From: Desulfothermus sp964427155
Lineage (GTDB): Bacteria; Desulfobacterota; Desulfovibrionia; Desulfovibrionales; Desulfothermaceae
Assembly (NCBI GenBank): GCA_964427155.1
Contig: CAYRSC010000016.1
Coordinates: forward strand, 1-64,000
Length of the DNA stretch: 64,000 bases
Direction of reading: 5' to 3'
Shown: positions 5,903 to 15,568 of the stretch, in pieces
Layout of the letters: the number at the start of each line of letters is the position of its first letter
Position numbering within the stretch: the first letter of the stretch is position 1
Notes under the pieces: model-generated
What the model saw: only the letters and a program-made list of their open reading frames with translations
Databases searched by the model: none
Told to the model about the DNA's origin: nothing
Translations under genes and position numbers: made by a program

Positions 5903-8563
5903 CTACTGGATAAACCCCTCCACCTTTGTCTTGAGGGAGAGGAGTTTTTCCTGTTTTTCCCTGTGCTGTATTAGTTTCTCCCTTTCCTTTTCCACAATCT
6001 CTCTTGGTGCCCTCTCCAGGAAGGAAGGATTAGATAGCTTTGCCTGGGTCTTGTTTATCTCCTTCTCCAGTTTGCTAAGCTGTTTCTCTAGCCTCTGGAG
6101 TTCTTTTTTAAAGTCAATAAGGCCCTCCAGGGGCACATAGAATTCGCTTTTTCCAACCACATAGGATGCGCTTGCCCGCGGTATATTATTCTCCTCCTCC
6201 TGGAGGGTTATTCCCTTTAATCTTGCCAGAGACACGATTACGTCCCTGTTTTGTTCCAGAAATGTCTTTTCCTCTCCCCTGCATACTCCAATGAGGCTCA
6301 ACCTCTGGCCTGGATTCATCTCAAATTCAGACCGGATATTCCTTACTCCCACTACTACATTTTGAAAAAATTCCATCTTTTCCTCCAGGGAAGCATCCTC
6401 AAACCCTGGATTCTCTTGAGGATAAGGTATCCTAGAGAGGTCCTTTTCCCCTACGCCAGGTAGAGAGTTCCACAACTCCTGGGTGATAAATGGTATAAAT
6501 GGGTGAAGCAGGATAAGGAGGGTGGAAAAGGTGTGGTGGAGACAGTTTTGGGCCCTAGCTTTCAAGGAGTTATCCTCGCTGTATAGCTCTATTTTTATCA
6601 TCTCCAGATACCAGTCACAGTAGGTGTGCCAGAAAAAGGAGTAGAGCCGCTGGGCCGCTTCATTAAAATAATATCCCTCTAGGGCCCTTTCCACATCCCT
6701 TTTTAGTCCTTCCAGGGCATGGAGGATGTACTGGTGTGCAAAGGAGAGTTCCTCTTTTGTGATTTTTTTGCCAATATTGTCTTCTTCCAGGTTCATAAAG
6801 ACAAATCTCCCTGCATTCCATATTTTATTTATAAAGTGCTTATATCCTTCAATGCGGGCCTCAGATAATTTTATGTCCCTTCCCATTGCCGCAAAGGCAG
6901 TGAGGGTGAATCTCAGCGAATCTGCCCCATACCTTTCTATCATAATGAGGGGGTCTATTACGTTTCCCAGGGACTTGCTCATCTTCCTTCCCTGTTCGTC
7001 CCGTACCAGGGCATGGATATATACATCCTTAAATGGGACCTCTCCCATAAAGTGGAGGCCCATCATCATCATCCTGGCCACCCAGAAGAAGATAATGTCA
7101 AATCCCGTAACCAGTGTAGAGGTGGGATAATAGAACTTTAATTCCTTTGTGGCAGAGGGCCACCCAAGGGTTGAGAAGGGCCACAGGGCAGAGGAGAACC
7201 AGGTATCAAGCACATCTTCTTCTTGAAGGATGTGGGTGGAGTCACATTTGGGGCACCTTTCAAGGTCTGAGGTGGATACAGAGACCTCCCCACATTCCTC
7301 ACAGGTCCAGGCGGGGATGCGATGCCCCCACCATATCTGGCGGGAGATACACCAGTCTCTAATGTTGTCCAGCCATTCAAAATAGGTCTTTGTCCACATC
7401 TCAGGAAAGAAGCGGGTCCTTCCCTCCTCCACTGCCTTTTTTGCCTCTCTGGCAAGGGGAGCGGCCTTTACAAACCATTGTTTTGACACCAGGGGCTCAA
7501 TAATGGTTTTACACCTGTAGCAATGCCCCACCTTGTGTTCCATCTCTTCTATCTTTTCCAGGAGTCCATGGGCCTTAAGGTCCTCAACTACCTTTTTCCT
7601 GCATTCAAACCTATCCATTCCCCTGTATCTATCCCCTGCCTCTGGTGTCATACATCCATCTTCATCTATAACCTTTATGAGTTCCAGACCATGTTTTCTC
7701 CCAAGCTCAAAGTCATTGGGGTCGTGGCCAGGGGTCACCTTGAGGCATCCTGTACCAAACTCCATGTCAACATATTCATCTCCAATTATAGGTATTATGC
7801 GGGAGGTCAGAGGAAGTTTCAGTCTTTTACCTATAAGGGACCCATATCTTTCATCCGCGGGATTTACTGCCACTGCAGTATCTCCCAACATGGTCTCTGG
7901 CCTTGTGGTGGCCACTACCACAGCACCTTCTCCATCTTTTAAGGGGTATTTTATATAATAAAGCTTCCCTTTTTTTTCCTCGTGTTCCACCTCCAGGTCC
8001 GCGAGGGCGGTGTGACATCTGGGACACCAGTTTATCATATAATCTCCCTTGTATATGAGTCCTTCCTTATAGAGACGTACAAACACTTCCCTCACTGCCC
8101 TGGATAGACCCTCGTCCATGGTGAAACGCAATCGGGACCAGTCCACAGAGGCCCCTAGGGCCTTTATCTGGTTCAGTATCTTTCCTCCGTATTCTTCCTT
8201 CCATTTCCAGACCCGTTCTATAAATCTCTCTCGTCCCAGGTCGTGGCGGCTAAGTCCTTCTCTGGCAAGGGCCTTTTCCACCACATTTTGAGTGGCAATC
8301 CCTGCATGGTCTGTTCCGGGCACCCACAAGACATTAAATCCCTTTTGTCTCCTGTATCTACATAGGATATCCTGAAGTGTTATATTCAGGGCATGTCCCA
8401 TGTGGAGAGTCCCTGTTACATTGGGAGGGGGGATTACTATGCAGTAAGGTTCGCCTCCCTTATTTGGATCTGCCCTAAAGGTATTTTTCTCCTCCCACTC
8501 TCTTATCCATTTTTTTTCTATTTTAGAAGACTCATAGGACTTGCTCAGGGAAATCTGTGTCAT
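5903..8563 (-). CDS. valS: Valine--tRNA ligase
   Basis: This class Ia synthetase of 886 residues from the chosen start has PPPNVTGTLHMGHALN (HIGH site) and GRKMSKSLGNVIDP (KMSKS site). An editing domain with TTRPETMLGDTAVAVNP and the ISRQIWWGHRIPAW segment are present, and the C-terminus is the coiled-coil arm typical of ValS. A longer frame begins at TTG 8599, but ATG 8563 has GGAG 8 bp upstream. The TTG also falls on a TATAAT-like -10 box, so I take 8563. It is first in a likely valS/cobA-hemD unit. Confidence 0.95.
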   Translation of the reverse strand: MTQISLSKSYESSKIEKKWIREWEEKNTFRADPNKGGEPYCIVIPPPNVTGTLHMGHALNITLQDILCRYRRQKGFNVLWVPGTDHAGIATQNVVEKALAREGLSRHDLGRERFIERVWKWKEEYGGKILNQIKALGASVDWSRLRFTMDEGLSRAVREVFVRLYKEGLIYKGDYMINWCPRCHTALADLEVEHEEKKGKLYYIKYPLKDGEGAVVVATTRPETMLGDTAVAVNPADERYGSLIGKRLKLPLTSRIIPIIGDEYVDMEFGTGCLKVTPGHDPNDFELGRKHGLELIKVIDEDGCMTPEAGDRYRGMDRFECRKKVVEDLKAHGLLEKIEEMEHKVGHCYRCKTIIEPLVSKQWFVKAAPLAREAKKAVEEGRTRFFPEMWTKTYFEWLDNIRDWCISRQIWWGHRIPAWTCEECGEVSVSTSDLERCPKCDSTHILQEEDVLDTWFSSALWPFSTLGWPSATKELKFYYPTSTLVTGFDIIFFWVARMMMMGLHFMGEVPFKDVYIHALVRDEQGRKMSKSLGNVIDPLIMIERYGADSLRFTLTAFAAMGRDIKLSEARIEGYKHFINKIWNAGRFVFMNLEEDNIGKKITKEELSFAHQYILHALEGLKRDVERALEGYYFNEAAQRLYSFFWHTYCDWYLEMIKIELYSEDNSLKARAQNCLHHTFSTLLILLHPFIPFITQELWNSLPGVGEKDLSRIPYPQENPGFEDASLEEKMEFFQNVVVGVRNIRSEFEMNPGQRLSLIGVCRGEEKTFLEQNRDVIVSLARLKGITLQEEENNIPRASASYVVGKSEFYVPLEGLIDFKKELQRLEKQLSKLEKEINKTQAKLSNPSFLERAPREIVEKEREKLIQHREKQEKLLSLKTKVEGFIQ

Positions 8564-8598
8564 GATGCGTTCTCCAATGTTATGCAAAGTGTTATTCA

Positions 8599-8604
8599 AT
8601 TATA
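8599..8604 (-). promoter_or_regulatory. valS: Possible -10 box for valS
   Basis: The minus strand reads TATAAT here, about 36 bp upstream of the ATG at 8563. No good -35 hexamer is seen at 16-18 bp, so this is only a likely -10 element. Confidence 0.35.
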
Positions 8605-8753
8605 GACAATTGCCCGCTTTTTTTCTAAATAAAGATAGATTTATTGGGCAATAGGGCCACTTATCCTTTTGGAGGCCCTTAACCTGGCCTGATTTATGGT
8701 TGAACATAACTATAAATACCACTAACTTGGGTTTGTCAAGTAAGGAGTATCCA

Positions 8754-9593
8754 ATGATAATAGACGTTCATGTCCATGTGGCGCCAGAGGAGGTGAGAGA
8801 GAATAGGGAGAGATTTCTAGAGGGAGAACCAGAGTTTTCCCTCATCTATTCCGATCCCAGGGCAAGGCTGGTTGGGGGAGAAGAGGTTATTGAGCAGATG
8901 GATAGAGATGGAGTGGATGTCTCAGTTATATTTGGATTCCCCTGGCGAAGGGAGGAGACCTTTCGTTTGAATAATGATTATGTAATTGAGATGGCATCCA
9001 GGTTTAAAGGGAGGCTTATTCCCTTTTGTTGTCTGGATTTTAGGAATAAAAATGCCCTGAAGGAGGTTGACAGATGCTTTTCTTTAGGGGCAAAAGGCGT
9101 TGGGGAGCTTGCGCTTTATTCTAGTGACATAACAGGGGGAGCAAGGGAGGAGCTCTTAAAGGTGGCCCGCCTATGTAGAGAGGCAGATGTGCCCATCCTC
9201 CTCCACACCAATGAGCCGGTGGGACACCATTATCCAGGTAAGAGCCCAATGACCCTGAGGGCCCTGTATGAGTTAATTAAAGAGTCACCTGAAAGTAGAT
9301 GGATTTTGGCACACATGGGAGGAGGCTTACCTTTTTTTGCCTACCTCAAAAGGGAGTGTGAGGAGGTACTGAGAAATGTGTATTTTGATATTGCGGCAAT
9401 GCCCTTTCTCTACAAACCAGTGGCCCTTAAGGTGATGATGGAGGCAGTGGGGAGTGATAGATTCCTCCTAGGTACAGATTTTCCCCTTTTGCCCCCTTCT
9501 CGTTATTATAGAGAGCTTGGGCAATCTCCCCTTTCTGAGGAGGAAAAGGCATTGGTATTGGGCAAAAATGCAAACAAACTTTTTAGGGAATAG
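8754..9593 (+). CDS. Amidohydrolase-2 family metal-dependent hydrolase
   Basis: From ATG 8754 the 279-residue protein begins MIIDVHVHVAPEEV, so the paired His metal ligands are His6 and His8. LLHTNEPVGHH, LAHMGGGLPFF and LLGTDFPLLPPSRYY supply the further His and Asp ligands of a PF04909 TIM-barrel hydrolase or decarboxylase. AAGGAG stands 6 bp before this ATG, so I reject the longer TTG start at 8700. The substrate cannot be told. It ends 3 bp before the CheD-HDOD gene and probably shares its transcript. Confidence 0.85.
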   Translation: MIIDVHVHVAPEEVRENRERFLEGEPEFSLIYSDPRARLVGGEEVIEQMDRDGVDVSVIFGFPWRREETFRLNNDYVIEMASRFKGRLIPFCCLDFRNKNALKEVDRCFSLGAKGVGELALYSSDITGGAREELLKVARLCREADVPILLHTNEPVGHHYPGKSPMTLRALYELIKESPESRWILAHMGGGLPFFAYLKRECEEVLRNVYFDIAAMPFLYKPVALKVMMEAVGSDRFLLGTDFPLLPPSRYYRELGQSPLSEEEKALVLGKNANKLFRE

Positions 9594-10919
9594 GTGATGG
9601 ATGTGGGAAATTTAGAGGATGTAAAAAGGATATATTTTGTCCCTGCTGGGGGATATGGACTTAGCAAGGGGGTCCCCAGATATCTTGCCGCATGTCTAGG
9701 CACATGCGTTGGTGTGGGATTGGTGGATAAAAGAAAGAAGGTTGGGGCCCTTGCCCATGTGATAATCCCCTCCAAATGTGGAGAGATTGAGGCAGAGGCA
9801 AGCCTATGTGCAGCAGAGGTGGTTCCATTCCTGCTGGAAAAGCTCATTGCCGCAGGGGCAACTAGAGAAAATTTGGTTGCAGGGGTTGCAGGGGGGCTTT
9901 CTTTTGATGGTGGATGGGTGAACCACTATGGGGCCCTGTCCCTTTCCTTTATAAAAAATAGTCTTAAGGAGATAGAGATCCCCATAGTGTTTTTAGAGAC
10001 CATGGAGCATCTAAACGCAAGTTTTGTCCTGGATATAGCAAGGGCCAGATTTTTCTGTAAGGACCTATTTGGAGAGTACCTCCCTGAAAGTTCCAGCAAG
10101 GCTGTTGAGTATCCCAGGATTGAGGAGGCCATTAATACCCTGCGTCCCTTATCCAGTGTGGTGCTCAGGATAATAGAGCTCCTTGGCTCAGTGAATTTTA
10201 AAATAACTGAGGTGGTGGAGGAGATAAAAAAGGACGAGGTGATGATAGCCAGGCTCCTCAAGATATGTAACTCCGCCATGTTTTCCCCGGCAAAAAGGAT
10301 AGATTCTGTGGAGAAGGCCATTATATTCCTGGGGAGCAGAAACCTCTTGAAGATAGTGTTTTCTGCCTATGTGGAGGAATTTTTGGGAGAAGATAAGGGA
10401 TATTCCCTGAGACGAAACGGCATGTATAATCACTCCATGGTGGTGGGGTTTATATCTGAACTTTTGGGCAGGGAGGTGGATATTGCCCCGGATGTTGCAT
10501 ATACCTATGGGATGCTTCATGATATAGGCAAGAAGGTCCTGGACGTGTTTGCTTCAAGGCAAAAGAAGAATCTCTACAGTGAACTGGTGAAGGGGAGGAA
10601 CCTCCTGGAGGTAGAGAGGGAGTTATTTCAAATAGATCACTGTGAAGCAGGGAAAATACTTGCCAGTAAGTGGAATTTTCCTTCAGAGTTAAAAGAGGTT
10701 ATCGCCCATCACCATAATCCCATGGAGGACAATTCCCTTTATACCAAAGTGGTATATCTTGCAGATGTAATGGCAAACCATTTTTTTTCTGGACACATAA
10801 TAGATGAGACTTCTATAAAGTATTTTGATGAGACCCTGGATCTACTAGGTCTTTCTTACTCTCATCTACAGGAACTCATGAAGCAGATACCTTATAAGAG
10901 ATTGGCCTATGAAGAATAA
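9594..10919 (+). CDS. CheD-like glutamine deamidase fused to an HDOD domain
   Basis: Residues about 10-165 are a CheD domain: LGTCVGVGLVD carries the nucleophile (Cys38) and GALAHVIIP the partner His55, with the 17-residue spacing of CheD. Later come ATRENLVAGVAGG and IPIVFLET. Residues about 170-430 are an HDOD domain (VLRIIELLGSVNFKITEVVE, YGMLHDIGKKVLDV, EAGKILASKWNFP, IAHHHNP). CheD deamidates chemoreceptor glutamines, and HDOD proteins act in regulatory outputs including chemotaxis and motility. I do not know this fusion as a common form. The stop overlaps the next gene's start by 11 bp. The start may be GTG 9594 or ATG 9597. Confidence 0.8.
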   Translation: MMDVGNLEDVKRIYFVPAGGYGLSKGVPRYLAACLGTCVGVGLVDKRKKVGALAHVIIPSKCGEIEAEASLCAAEVVPFLLEKLIAAGATRENLVAGVAGGLSFDGGWVNHYGALSLSFIKNSLKEIEIPIVFLETMEHLNASFVLDIARARFFCKDLFGEYLPESSSKAVEYPRIEEAINTLRPLSSVVLRIIELLGSVNFKITEVVEEIKKDEVMIARLLKICNSAMFSPAKRIDSVEKAIIFLGSRNLLKIVFSAYVEEFLGEDKGYSLRRNGMYNHSMVVGFISELLGREVDIAPDVAYTYGMLHDIGKKVLDVFASRQKKNLYSELVKGRNLLEVERELFQIDHCEAGKILASKWNFPSELKEVIAHHHNPMEDNSLYTKVVYLADVMANHFFSGHIIDETSIKYFDETLDLLGLSYSHLQELMKQIPYKRLAYEE

Positions 10920-11805
10920 GAATCCCCTGTGGGGGGTATTGCTGTTGGTTTCACTGTTTTTATTTCTATCTCTATTTTTGACTGCAAGCTCCTGGGCCAT
11001 CTCCAGAGACCTTTCCATTGTGGAGAAGCGGGCAGAACAGGGGAGTGTGGTGGATATGTATCTTTATGGGAGGAGCCTGGTGCTTGGGGATATGGGGGTA
11101 AGGGATGTATCAAAGGGGATAAGATATCTGGAGAAGGCCGCTAACAAGGGGTATTCGCCGGCTATCCTATTCCTCGCCAGGATATATGAAAAAGGGCTGG
11201 GGGGTGTAAAGAGAGACTACCTCCGGGCCTTTTATTGGTATAGAAAGGGAGAGAAAGAGGGTATTGTGGTTGCCAGGATGAAATTAAGGGCCCTTGAGTG
11301 GTCCTCAAATGCCACCAGGAAGGATTCGGTGATCCTCTTTGGTGTTAATCTTCCATATGCCACCAGGTTTATATTCAGGTATGTGCTTCAAAAGACCGGG
11401 GCACAGCCCATCAGGCTAGAGGATAATTCCTTTTGTGATGTCTTTGATTCCCAGAAGCTTATTTCAGGTACTGACCGGCTTCAGGTATGTTTTGATAGGG
11501 CGGGGAGATTTGTCCTGCTGGAATATAGGTATCCTCCACGTAAGAGGGGATATGAAAAGATCCTTGCCTCTATGCTCTCACGTCTTAAGAAGAGATATGG
11601 GGATCCCAAGACCATTACTCGGTATGGAAAGGTGGATGAATATAGATGGAAAAAGGGCCCCATAGATATATATTTTTGGATAGAACCCAGGACCGATACA
11701 GCATTTTTGAGGTATGTATGTGTCTCTCACTATCGGCAGCTCCTGGAATACTTAAAAGAGCACAAAAAGGGAAGGAAGGACCTCCCCAGGCTTCATTTTT
11801 ATTAG
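10909..11805 (+). CDS. Exported Sel1-repeat protein
   Basis: The 298-residue protein has a strong hydrophobic leader (about 8-26) with a likely signal-peptidase site after the SSWA segment, so it is probably periplasmic. Residues about 36-113 hold two Sel1-like helical repeats (AEQGSVVDMYLYGRSLVLG; GYSPAILFLARIYEKGLGG). The remaining roughly 180 residues form a domain I do not recognise, with EYRYPPRKRGYEKILASML and KRYGDPKTITRYG. Its start lies inside the end of the cheD-HDOD gene, indicating coupled translation. Sel1 proteins usually act as scaffolds. Confidence 0.72.
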   Translation: MKNKNPLWGVLLLVSLFLFLSLFLTASSWAISRDLSIVEKRAEQGSVVDMYLYGRSLVLGDMGVRDVSKGIRYLEKAANKGYSPAILFLARIYEKGLGGVKRDYLRAFYWYRKGEKEGIVVARMKLRALEWSSNATRKDSVILFGVNLPYATRFIFRYVLQKTGAQPIRLEDNSFCDVFDSQKLISGTDRLQVCFDRAGRFVLLEYRYPPRKRGYEKILASMLSRLKKRYGDPKTITRYGKVDEYRWKKGPIDIYFWIEPRTDTAFLRYVCVSHYRQLLEYLKEHKKGRKDLPRLHFY

Positions 11806-12032
11806 GGCCCTTGAAGGGGAGAGGGGAAGCCAATCTCTATGTTGTAAAACTAGAGGGGAAGGGACTCAGAGATAACCTCCTTCTCCAGAGTGGGGGCAGA
11901 GGGAATAGGAGAGAAATTACACATCTCAGCGTGAAATATAGGGAAATGGAAGAAATAAAATAGACGGTAAAAAACACCTATAACAGGGGGGTAATCTTAC
12001 CCCTTAATGAAAGTGTGATTTAACTAATCATT
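11806..12032. other. Intergenic stretch upstream of ktrB
   Basis: This 227 bp gap has no recognisable gene and no terminator with a T-run. Near its end lies GGGGTAA-TC-TTACCCC (11988-12003), a near-perfect inverted repeat about 30 bp before the ktrB start, which could be an operator or a small hairpin. I looked for a c-di-AMP (ydaO-type) riboswitch because a K+ transporter follows, but saw none. Confidence 0.4.
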
Positions 12033-13379
12033 ATGAAGATAAGAATCTCTCCATATGCCTTTCCCATTCTATTTTTTGCATTAGTGATATTAAGTGGTGC
12101 CACACTGCTCCACATGCCTTTTAGCCTAAAGGGCAGGGCCATCTCCTGGATAGATGCCCTATTTACTGCCACCTCTGCCACATGTGTTACAGGTCTGGTG
12201 GTAGTGGATACAGGCTCCACTTTTACCAGGGTGGGACAGATAGTTATTGTCTCCCTTATCCAGATAGGGGGTCTTGGCATAATGACCATTACCTCCCTTA
12301 TATTTTATCTGTGGAGCCGCAGGATATCCCTTACGGATCGTATTGCAGTTGGTCAGGGGCTACTCCATGATCCCACGTTCTCCCTTGGTAGCTTTCTGGT
12401 GAGATTGGTAGTTATTACCTTTGCCATTGAAGCCACTGGGGCACTACTCCTCTATGTACATTCCCCTAAAGATTTTCCAGTATTTTCTGCTGTGTTTCAT
12501 TCCATCTCTGCCTTCTGCAATGCGGGTTTTTCCCTAAACAAGGACAGCTTTGTCCATTTTCAGTCAGATGTATGGGTTAATATGGTTATAATGGGACTTA
12601 TTGTCCTGGGGGGACTGGGTTTCTCTGTGTTACAGGAACTGCTATCCTATGTTAGCTCCCTTGTAAGAGGGGAGAGGGTGAGACTTAGCTGGTATTCAAG
12701 GGTGGTGCTTACCACCACCTGTTATCTCATCTTTGGAGGGGCCCTTCTCATTTTTGTGGCAGAATATCTGGGCCATAATTTTCATGGGGGACTCCTCTCT
12801 TCTGTGTTGGTCTCGCTTTTTCAGTCGGTGACCTGCAGGACTGCTGGATTCAACACTGCTAATATTGCCCATTTCACCAATGTTTCCCTCCTTATCATGA
12901 TAACTCTCATGTTCATTGGAGCGGCACCTGGCTCATGTGCAGGGGGTATAAAGGTAACCACCTTTCGTACCATCTTGGCATTTGCAAAGTCCCAGATCTT
13001 TAATAAAGGGGAACAGGCGGTTATAGGCAATTTTGCCGTTAAAAAGGAAGATGTAAATAAGGCACTGATATTGTTTGTATTCTCCACTGGACTTATCTTT
13101 ATTTCTATTATGGTCCTTAATATGACCGAGGGGGGGGATGTGTCTCACTTTATGGCGAGGGGGTTATTTCTGGAGATATTATTTGAGGCAGTATCTGCCT
13201 TTGGTACAGTTGGGCTTTCCACGGGACTTACCCCTCATCTGAGCTTTCTGGGAAAGTCCATCATCATTGCTCTGATGTTTATAGGAAGGCTTGGACCTAT
13301 ACTTTTTCTCTCCTTTATTCAGCATATTCAGGAAGAACCCAGGTTTTCCTGGCCTGAAGAAAATATACTAATTGGATAG
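12033..13379 (+). CDS. ktrB: KtrB/TrkH-type potassium (or sodium-coupled K+) transporter
   Basis: The 448-residue integral membrane protein has four pore-helix/selectivity segments: TSATCVTGLVV, SAFCNAGFSLNKD, SVTCRTAGFNTAN and SAFGTVGLSTG. Each contains the conserved filter glycine of the SKT superfamily. Its length matches KtrB rather than the longer TrkH. The next gene encodes the KtrA ring protein, 12 bp downstream, giving a complete Ktr system. No good ribosome site precedes the ATG. Ktr systems import K+ for turgor and pH balance and are gated by nucleotides bound to KtrA. Confidence 0.92.
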   Translation: MKIRISPYAFPILFFALVILSGATLLHMPFSLKGRAISWIDALFTATSATCVTGLVVVDTGSTFTRVGQIVIVSLIQIGGLGIMTITSLIFYLWSRRISLTDRIAVGQGLLHDPTFSLGSFLVRLVVITFAIEATGALLLYVHSPKDFPVFSAVFHSISAFCNAGFSLNKDSFVHFQSDVWVNMVIMGLIVLGGLGFSVLQELLSYVSSLVRGERVRLSWYSRVVLTTTCYLIFGGALLIFVAEYLGHNFHGGLLSSVLVSLFQSVTCRTAGFNTANIAHFTNVSLLIMITLMFIGAAPGSCAGGIKVTTFRTILAFAKSQIFNKGEQAVIGNFAVKKEDVNKALILFVFSTGLIFISIMVLNMTEGGDVSHFMARGLFLEILFEAVSAFGTVGLSTGLTPHLSFLGKSIIIALMFIGRLGPILFLSFIQHIQEEPRFSWPEENILIG

Positions 13380-13391
13380 GGAGTATCTTAT

Positions 13392-14048
13392 ATGGCAAAG
13401 AATCTCTTTATTGGGGTAATAGGATTGGGGAAATTCGGGATTTCCCTGGGAAGGACCTTGATCAACATGGGATATGAGGTCCTTGGGGTGGATAGGGATG
13501 AAGAGGCAGTGAGAAAGGCCCAATCCATATTTACCCAGGTATATAGGGCAGATGTGAGTGACAAAAAGGTACTGGAGCAACTGGGATTCAAGGATGTTAC
13601 CCATGCAGTGGTGAGTGTGGGTTCCTCTATCTCCACCAGTTCCATGGTCTCTTTTTATCTAAAGGAGCTTGGCGTTCCCCAGGTATGGGTAAAGGCCATT
13701 AATGAGGACCATGAAAAACTTTTGAAAAAGATCGGTGTGGATCACGTGGTAATACCAGAGAGGGCGGCGGCCCAGGAACTTGCACTTAGGATGGCCCTGC
13801 CTGGGTTTCTGGAGATCCTTCCCTTTGGAAAGAGCGTGGTGATACAGGAGAAGAGGGTGGAGAGGTGGGCAGAGAAGACCCTTAAAGATCTGGACCTTGC
13901 AAATAGATATCATGTTCAGGTAATAGCCATAAGACGAGAGGGAGAGAGCGAATACCGATTCGTGCCCAGGGGGGAAGATGTTTTGAAGAGGGGAGATGTG
14001 CTCATTATAATTGGAGAGATGGAAAACCTTGCCAGGGTAAACTCTTAA
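13392..14048 (+). CDS. ktrA: KtrA/TrkA regulatory subunit of potassium uptake
   Basis: The 218-residue cytosolic protein has an RCK_N Rossmann domain (VIGLGKFGISLGRTL, then the acidic VLGVDRDEEAV end of beta-2) and an RCK_C domain from about residue 140. KtrA octamer rings bind ATP/ADP on the N-domain and often c-di-AMP on the C-domain to gate KtrB. It directly follows ktrB and precedes a dynamin-like GTPase gene by 11 bp. Confidence 0.92.
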   Translation: MAKNLFIGVIGLGKFGISLGRTLINMGYEVLGVDRDEEAVRKAQSIFTQVYRADVSDKKVLEQLGFKDVTHAVVSVGSSISTSSMVSFYLKELGVPQVWVKAINEDHEKLLKKIGVDHVVIPERAAAQELALRMALPGFLEILPFGKSVVIQEKRVERWAEKTLKDLDLANRYHVQVIAIRREGESEYRFVPRGEDVLKRGDVLIIIGEMENLARVNS

Positions 14049-14059
14049 ATATAGAGGAG

Positions 14060-15565
14060 ATGGATCTGGTGAAAAACATCATAAGAAGGCTATTTTCTCG
14101 CACAAGGGGAGGAGAATCCTATATTGAAGAGTTGAAGATGCATGTGGAGAAGGAAAATCCTGTACTCAAGGAGGTGGTGGAGGCCTTTGAGACCCTGGAC
14201 GCTATCCTCAGACGATTGGGATATTTCCACAGGGAAGACTCCCTTACAAAGAAGATGTCCTGGTGGCCTGTTATTTCAGTACTGGGCACATATTCTGCTG
14301 GCAAGTCCTCCTTTATAAATTTCTACCTGGACTATCCCCTTCAAGAGACCGGTGTCCAGGCTGTGGATGATAAATTTACTGTAATATGCTACTCCCCTGA
14401 GAAACAGATAAGGATACTCCCTGGCTTTGCCCTGGACTCTGATCCTCGTTTCCCCTTCTACAAGATAAGCTCTGCCATAGAACAGGTGTCTCCTGGAGAG
14501 GGGGCCTATCTGGATTCATATCTACAGTTAAAGACCTGTCCCAGTCCTGCCCTGAAGGGAAAGATAATTATAGATTCCCCTGGCTTTGACGCAGATGAGA
14601 AAAGGGGGTCGGTGTTGAGGATAACAGATAGGATAATAGACCTATCTGATCTGGTACTCATATTTTTTGATGCAAGACATCCGGAACCAGGCTCAATGAA
14701 GGACACACTTGAACACCTGGTAAAGACTACAGTTAAGAGGAGGGATGCCAACAAGTTTCTTTACATATTGAATCAGATGGATGTCACTGCCAGAGAGGAC
14801 AATCTGGAGGCGGTGTTTGCATCCTGGCAGAGGGCCTTGGTTAGATATGGAGTGAGTGCTGGTAAATATTTTTGTATATACAATCCTCACTCGTGCGTGG
14901 TAATTGAGGATGAAGAAATAAGGCGGAGGTATGAGCGGAAGAGGGATGAGGACCTTAAGGCCATATTTGAGAGAATTGAACAGGTAAAGGTGGAGAGGGT
15001 CTATAGGTTAGTGGCCCTGGTGAAGTATCATGTGGAGGTGGTGGAAGAGGAGATACTTCCTGTACTAAAGGACTTCAGGGATTCCCTAAGAAGGAGGATA
15101 TTTTTGTGGGAAGGAATGGCCATGATTATATTTTTTGCGGCCTTCTGGGGGATTTCTGCCCTTATCTCCTCCCAGGGGCTCTTTCACTCCCTTTTTCATA
15201 CTTTCTCTGTGATGTTTTCTTCTCCCCTGTATATGGCCCTTAGCTCTATAGTGCTCATGGGGGTCTTTGGGTTACACCTTATGTGTAAAAAGAAGGTGGG
15301 AGAATCCCTCAAGGATGCCTTTTTAAAGGAGGTGAAGGAGACAAAGAGGCCCTATTTTGCCCGGGCCTTTGAAAAGAATATTAGGTGGTGGAGTCCTGTA
15401 TTCTTTAAGGCCTCGCCTGTGGGATGGAGTAAGGAATGTGACTCTCTCCTGGATGCATTAAAATCCAGGACCAGGGAGTTCATCCAGAGGTTAAACAGGG
15501 AGTTTACCAATCCCTCGGGATATGTCCCTCTGCTTCCTGGCAAAGACAGAGAGATAGGGGGATAG
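14060..15565 (+). CDS. Dynamin-family membrane GTPase
   Basis: The 501-residue protein has a GTPase domain with G1 GTYSAGKSS (76-84), G3 DSPG (172-175) and G4 NQMD (238-241). A predicted helical stalk follows, with two hydrophobic segments (about 353-375 and 393-412) that probably insert in the inner membrane. The G1 sequence and the DARHPEPGS loop resemble EHD/bacterial dynamin-like proteins. It is embedded between ktrA (11 bp upstream) and an uncharacterised gene (4 bp downstream), so the four are probably one operon. Bacterial dynamins remodel or protect membranes. A link to K+ transport is inference from position. Confidence 0.82.
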   Translation: MDLVKNIIRRLFSRTRGGESYIEELKMHVEKENPVLKEVVEAFETLDAILRRLGYFHREDSLTKKMSWWPVISVLGTYSAGKSSFINFYLDYPLQETGVQAVDDKFTVICYSPEKQIRILPGFALDSDPRFPFYKISSAIEQVSPGEGAYLDSYLQLKTCPSPALKGKIIIDSPGFDADEKRGSVLRITDRIIDLSDLVLIFFDARHPEPGSMKDTLEHLVKTTVKRRDANKFLYILNQMDVTAREDNLEAVFASWQRALVRYGVSAGKYFCIYNPHSCVVIEDEEIRRRYERKRDEDLKAIFERIEQVKVERVYRLVALVKYHVEVVEEEILPVLKDFRDSLRRRIFLWEGMAMIIFFAAFWGISALISSQGLFHSLFHTFSVMFSSPLYMALSSIVLMGVFGLHLMCKKKVGESLKDAFLKEVKETKRPYFARAFEKNIRWWSPVFFKASPVGWSKECDSLLDALKSRTREFIQRLNREFTNPSGYVPLLPGKDREIGG

Positions 15566-15568
15566 GGG

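Noticed and set aside
8564..8599. TTG start that would lengthen ValS
   Set aside because: The TTG overlaps a TATAAT -10 box, and ATG 8563 has a properly spaced ribosome site.
8653..8679. AGGGCC/GGCCCT inverted repeat
   Set aside because: The loop is long and no T-run follows, so it is probably chance.
11646..11963. Open frame continuing past the Sel1 gene
   Set aside because: Most of it is in another frame of the Sel1 gene, there is no start or ribosome site in the unique part, and no family resemblance.
11806..12032. c-di-AMP riboswitch before ktrB
   Set aside because: The expected conserved core was not found by eye; only a small inverted repeat is present.
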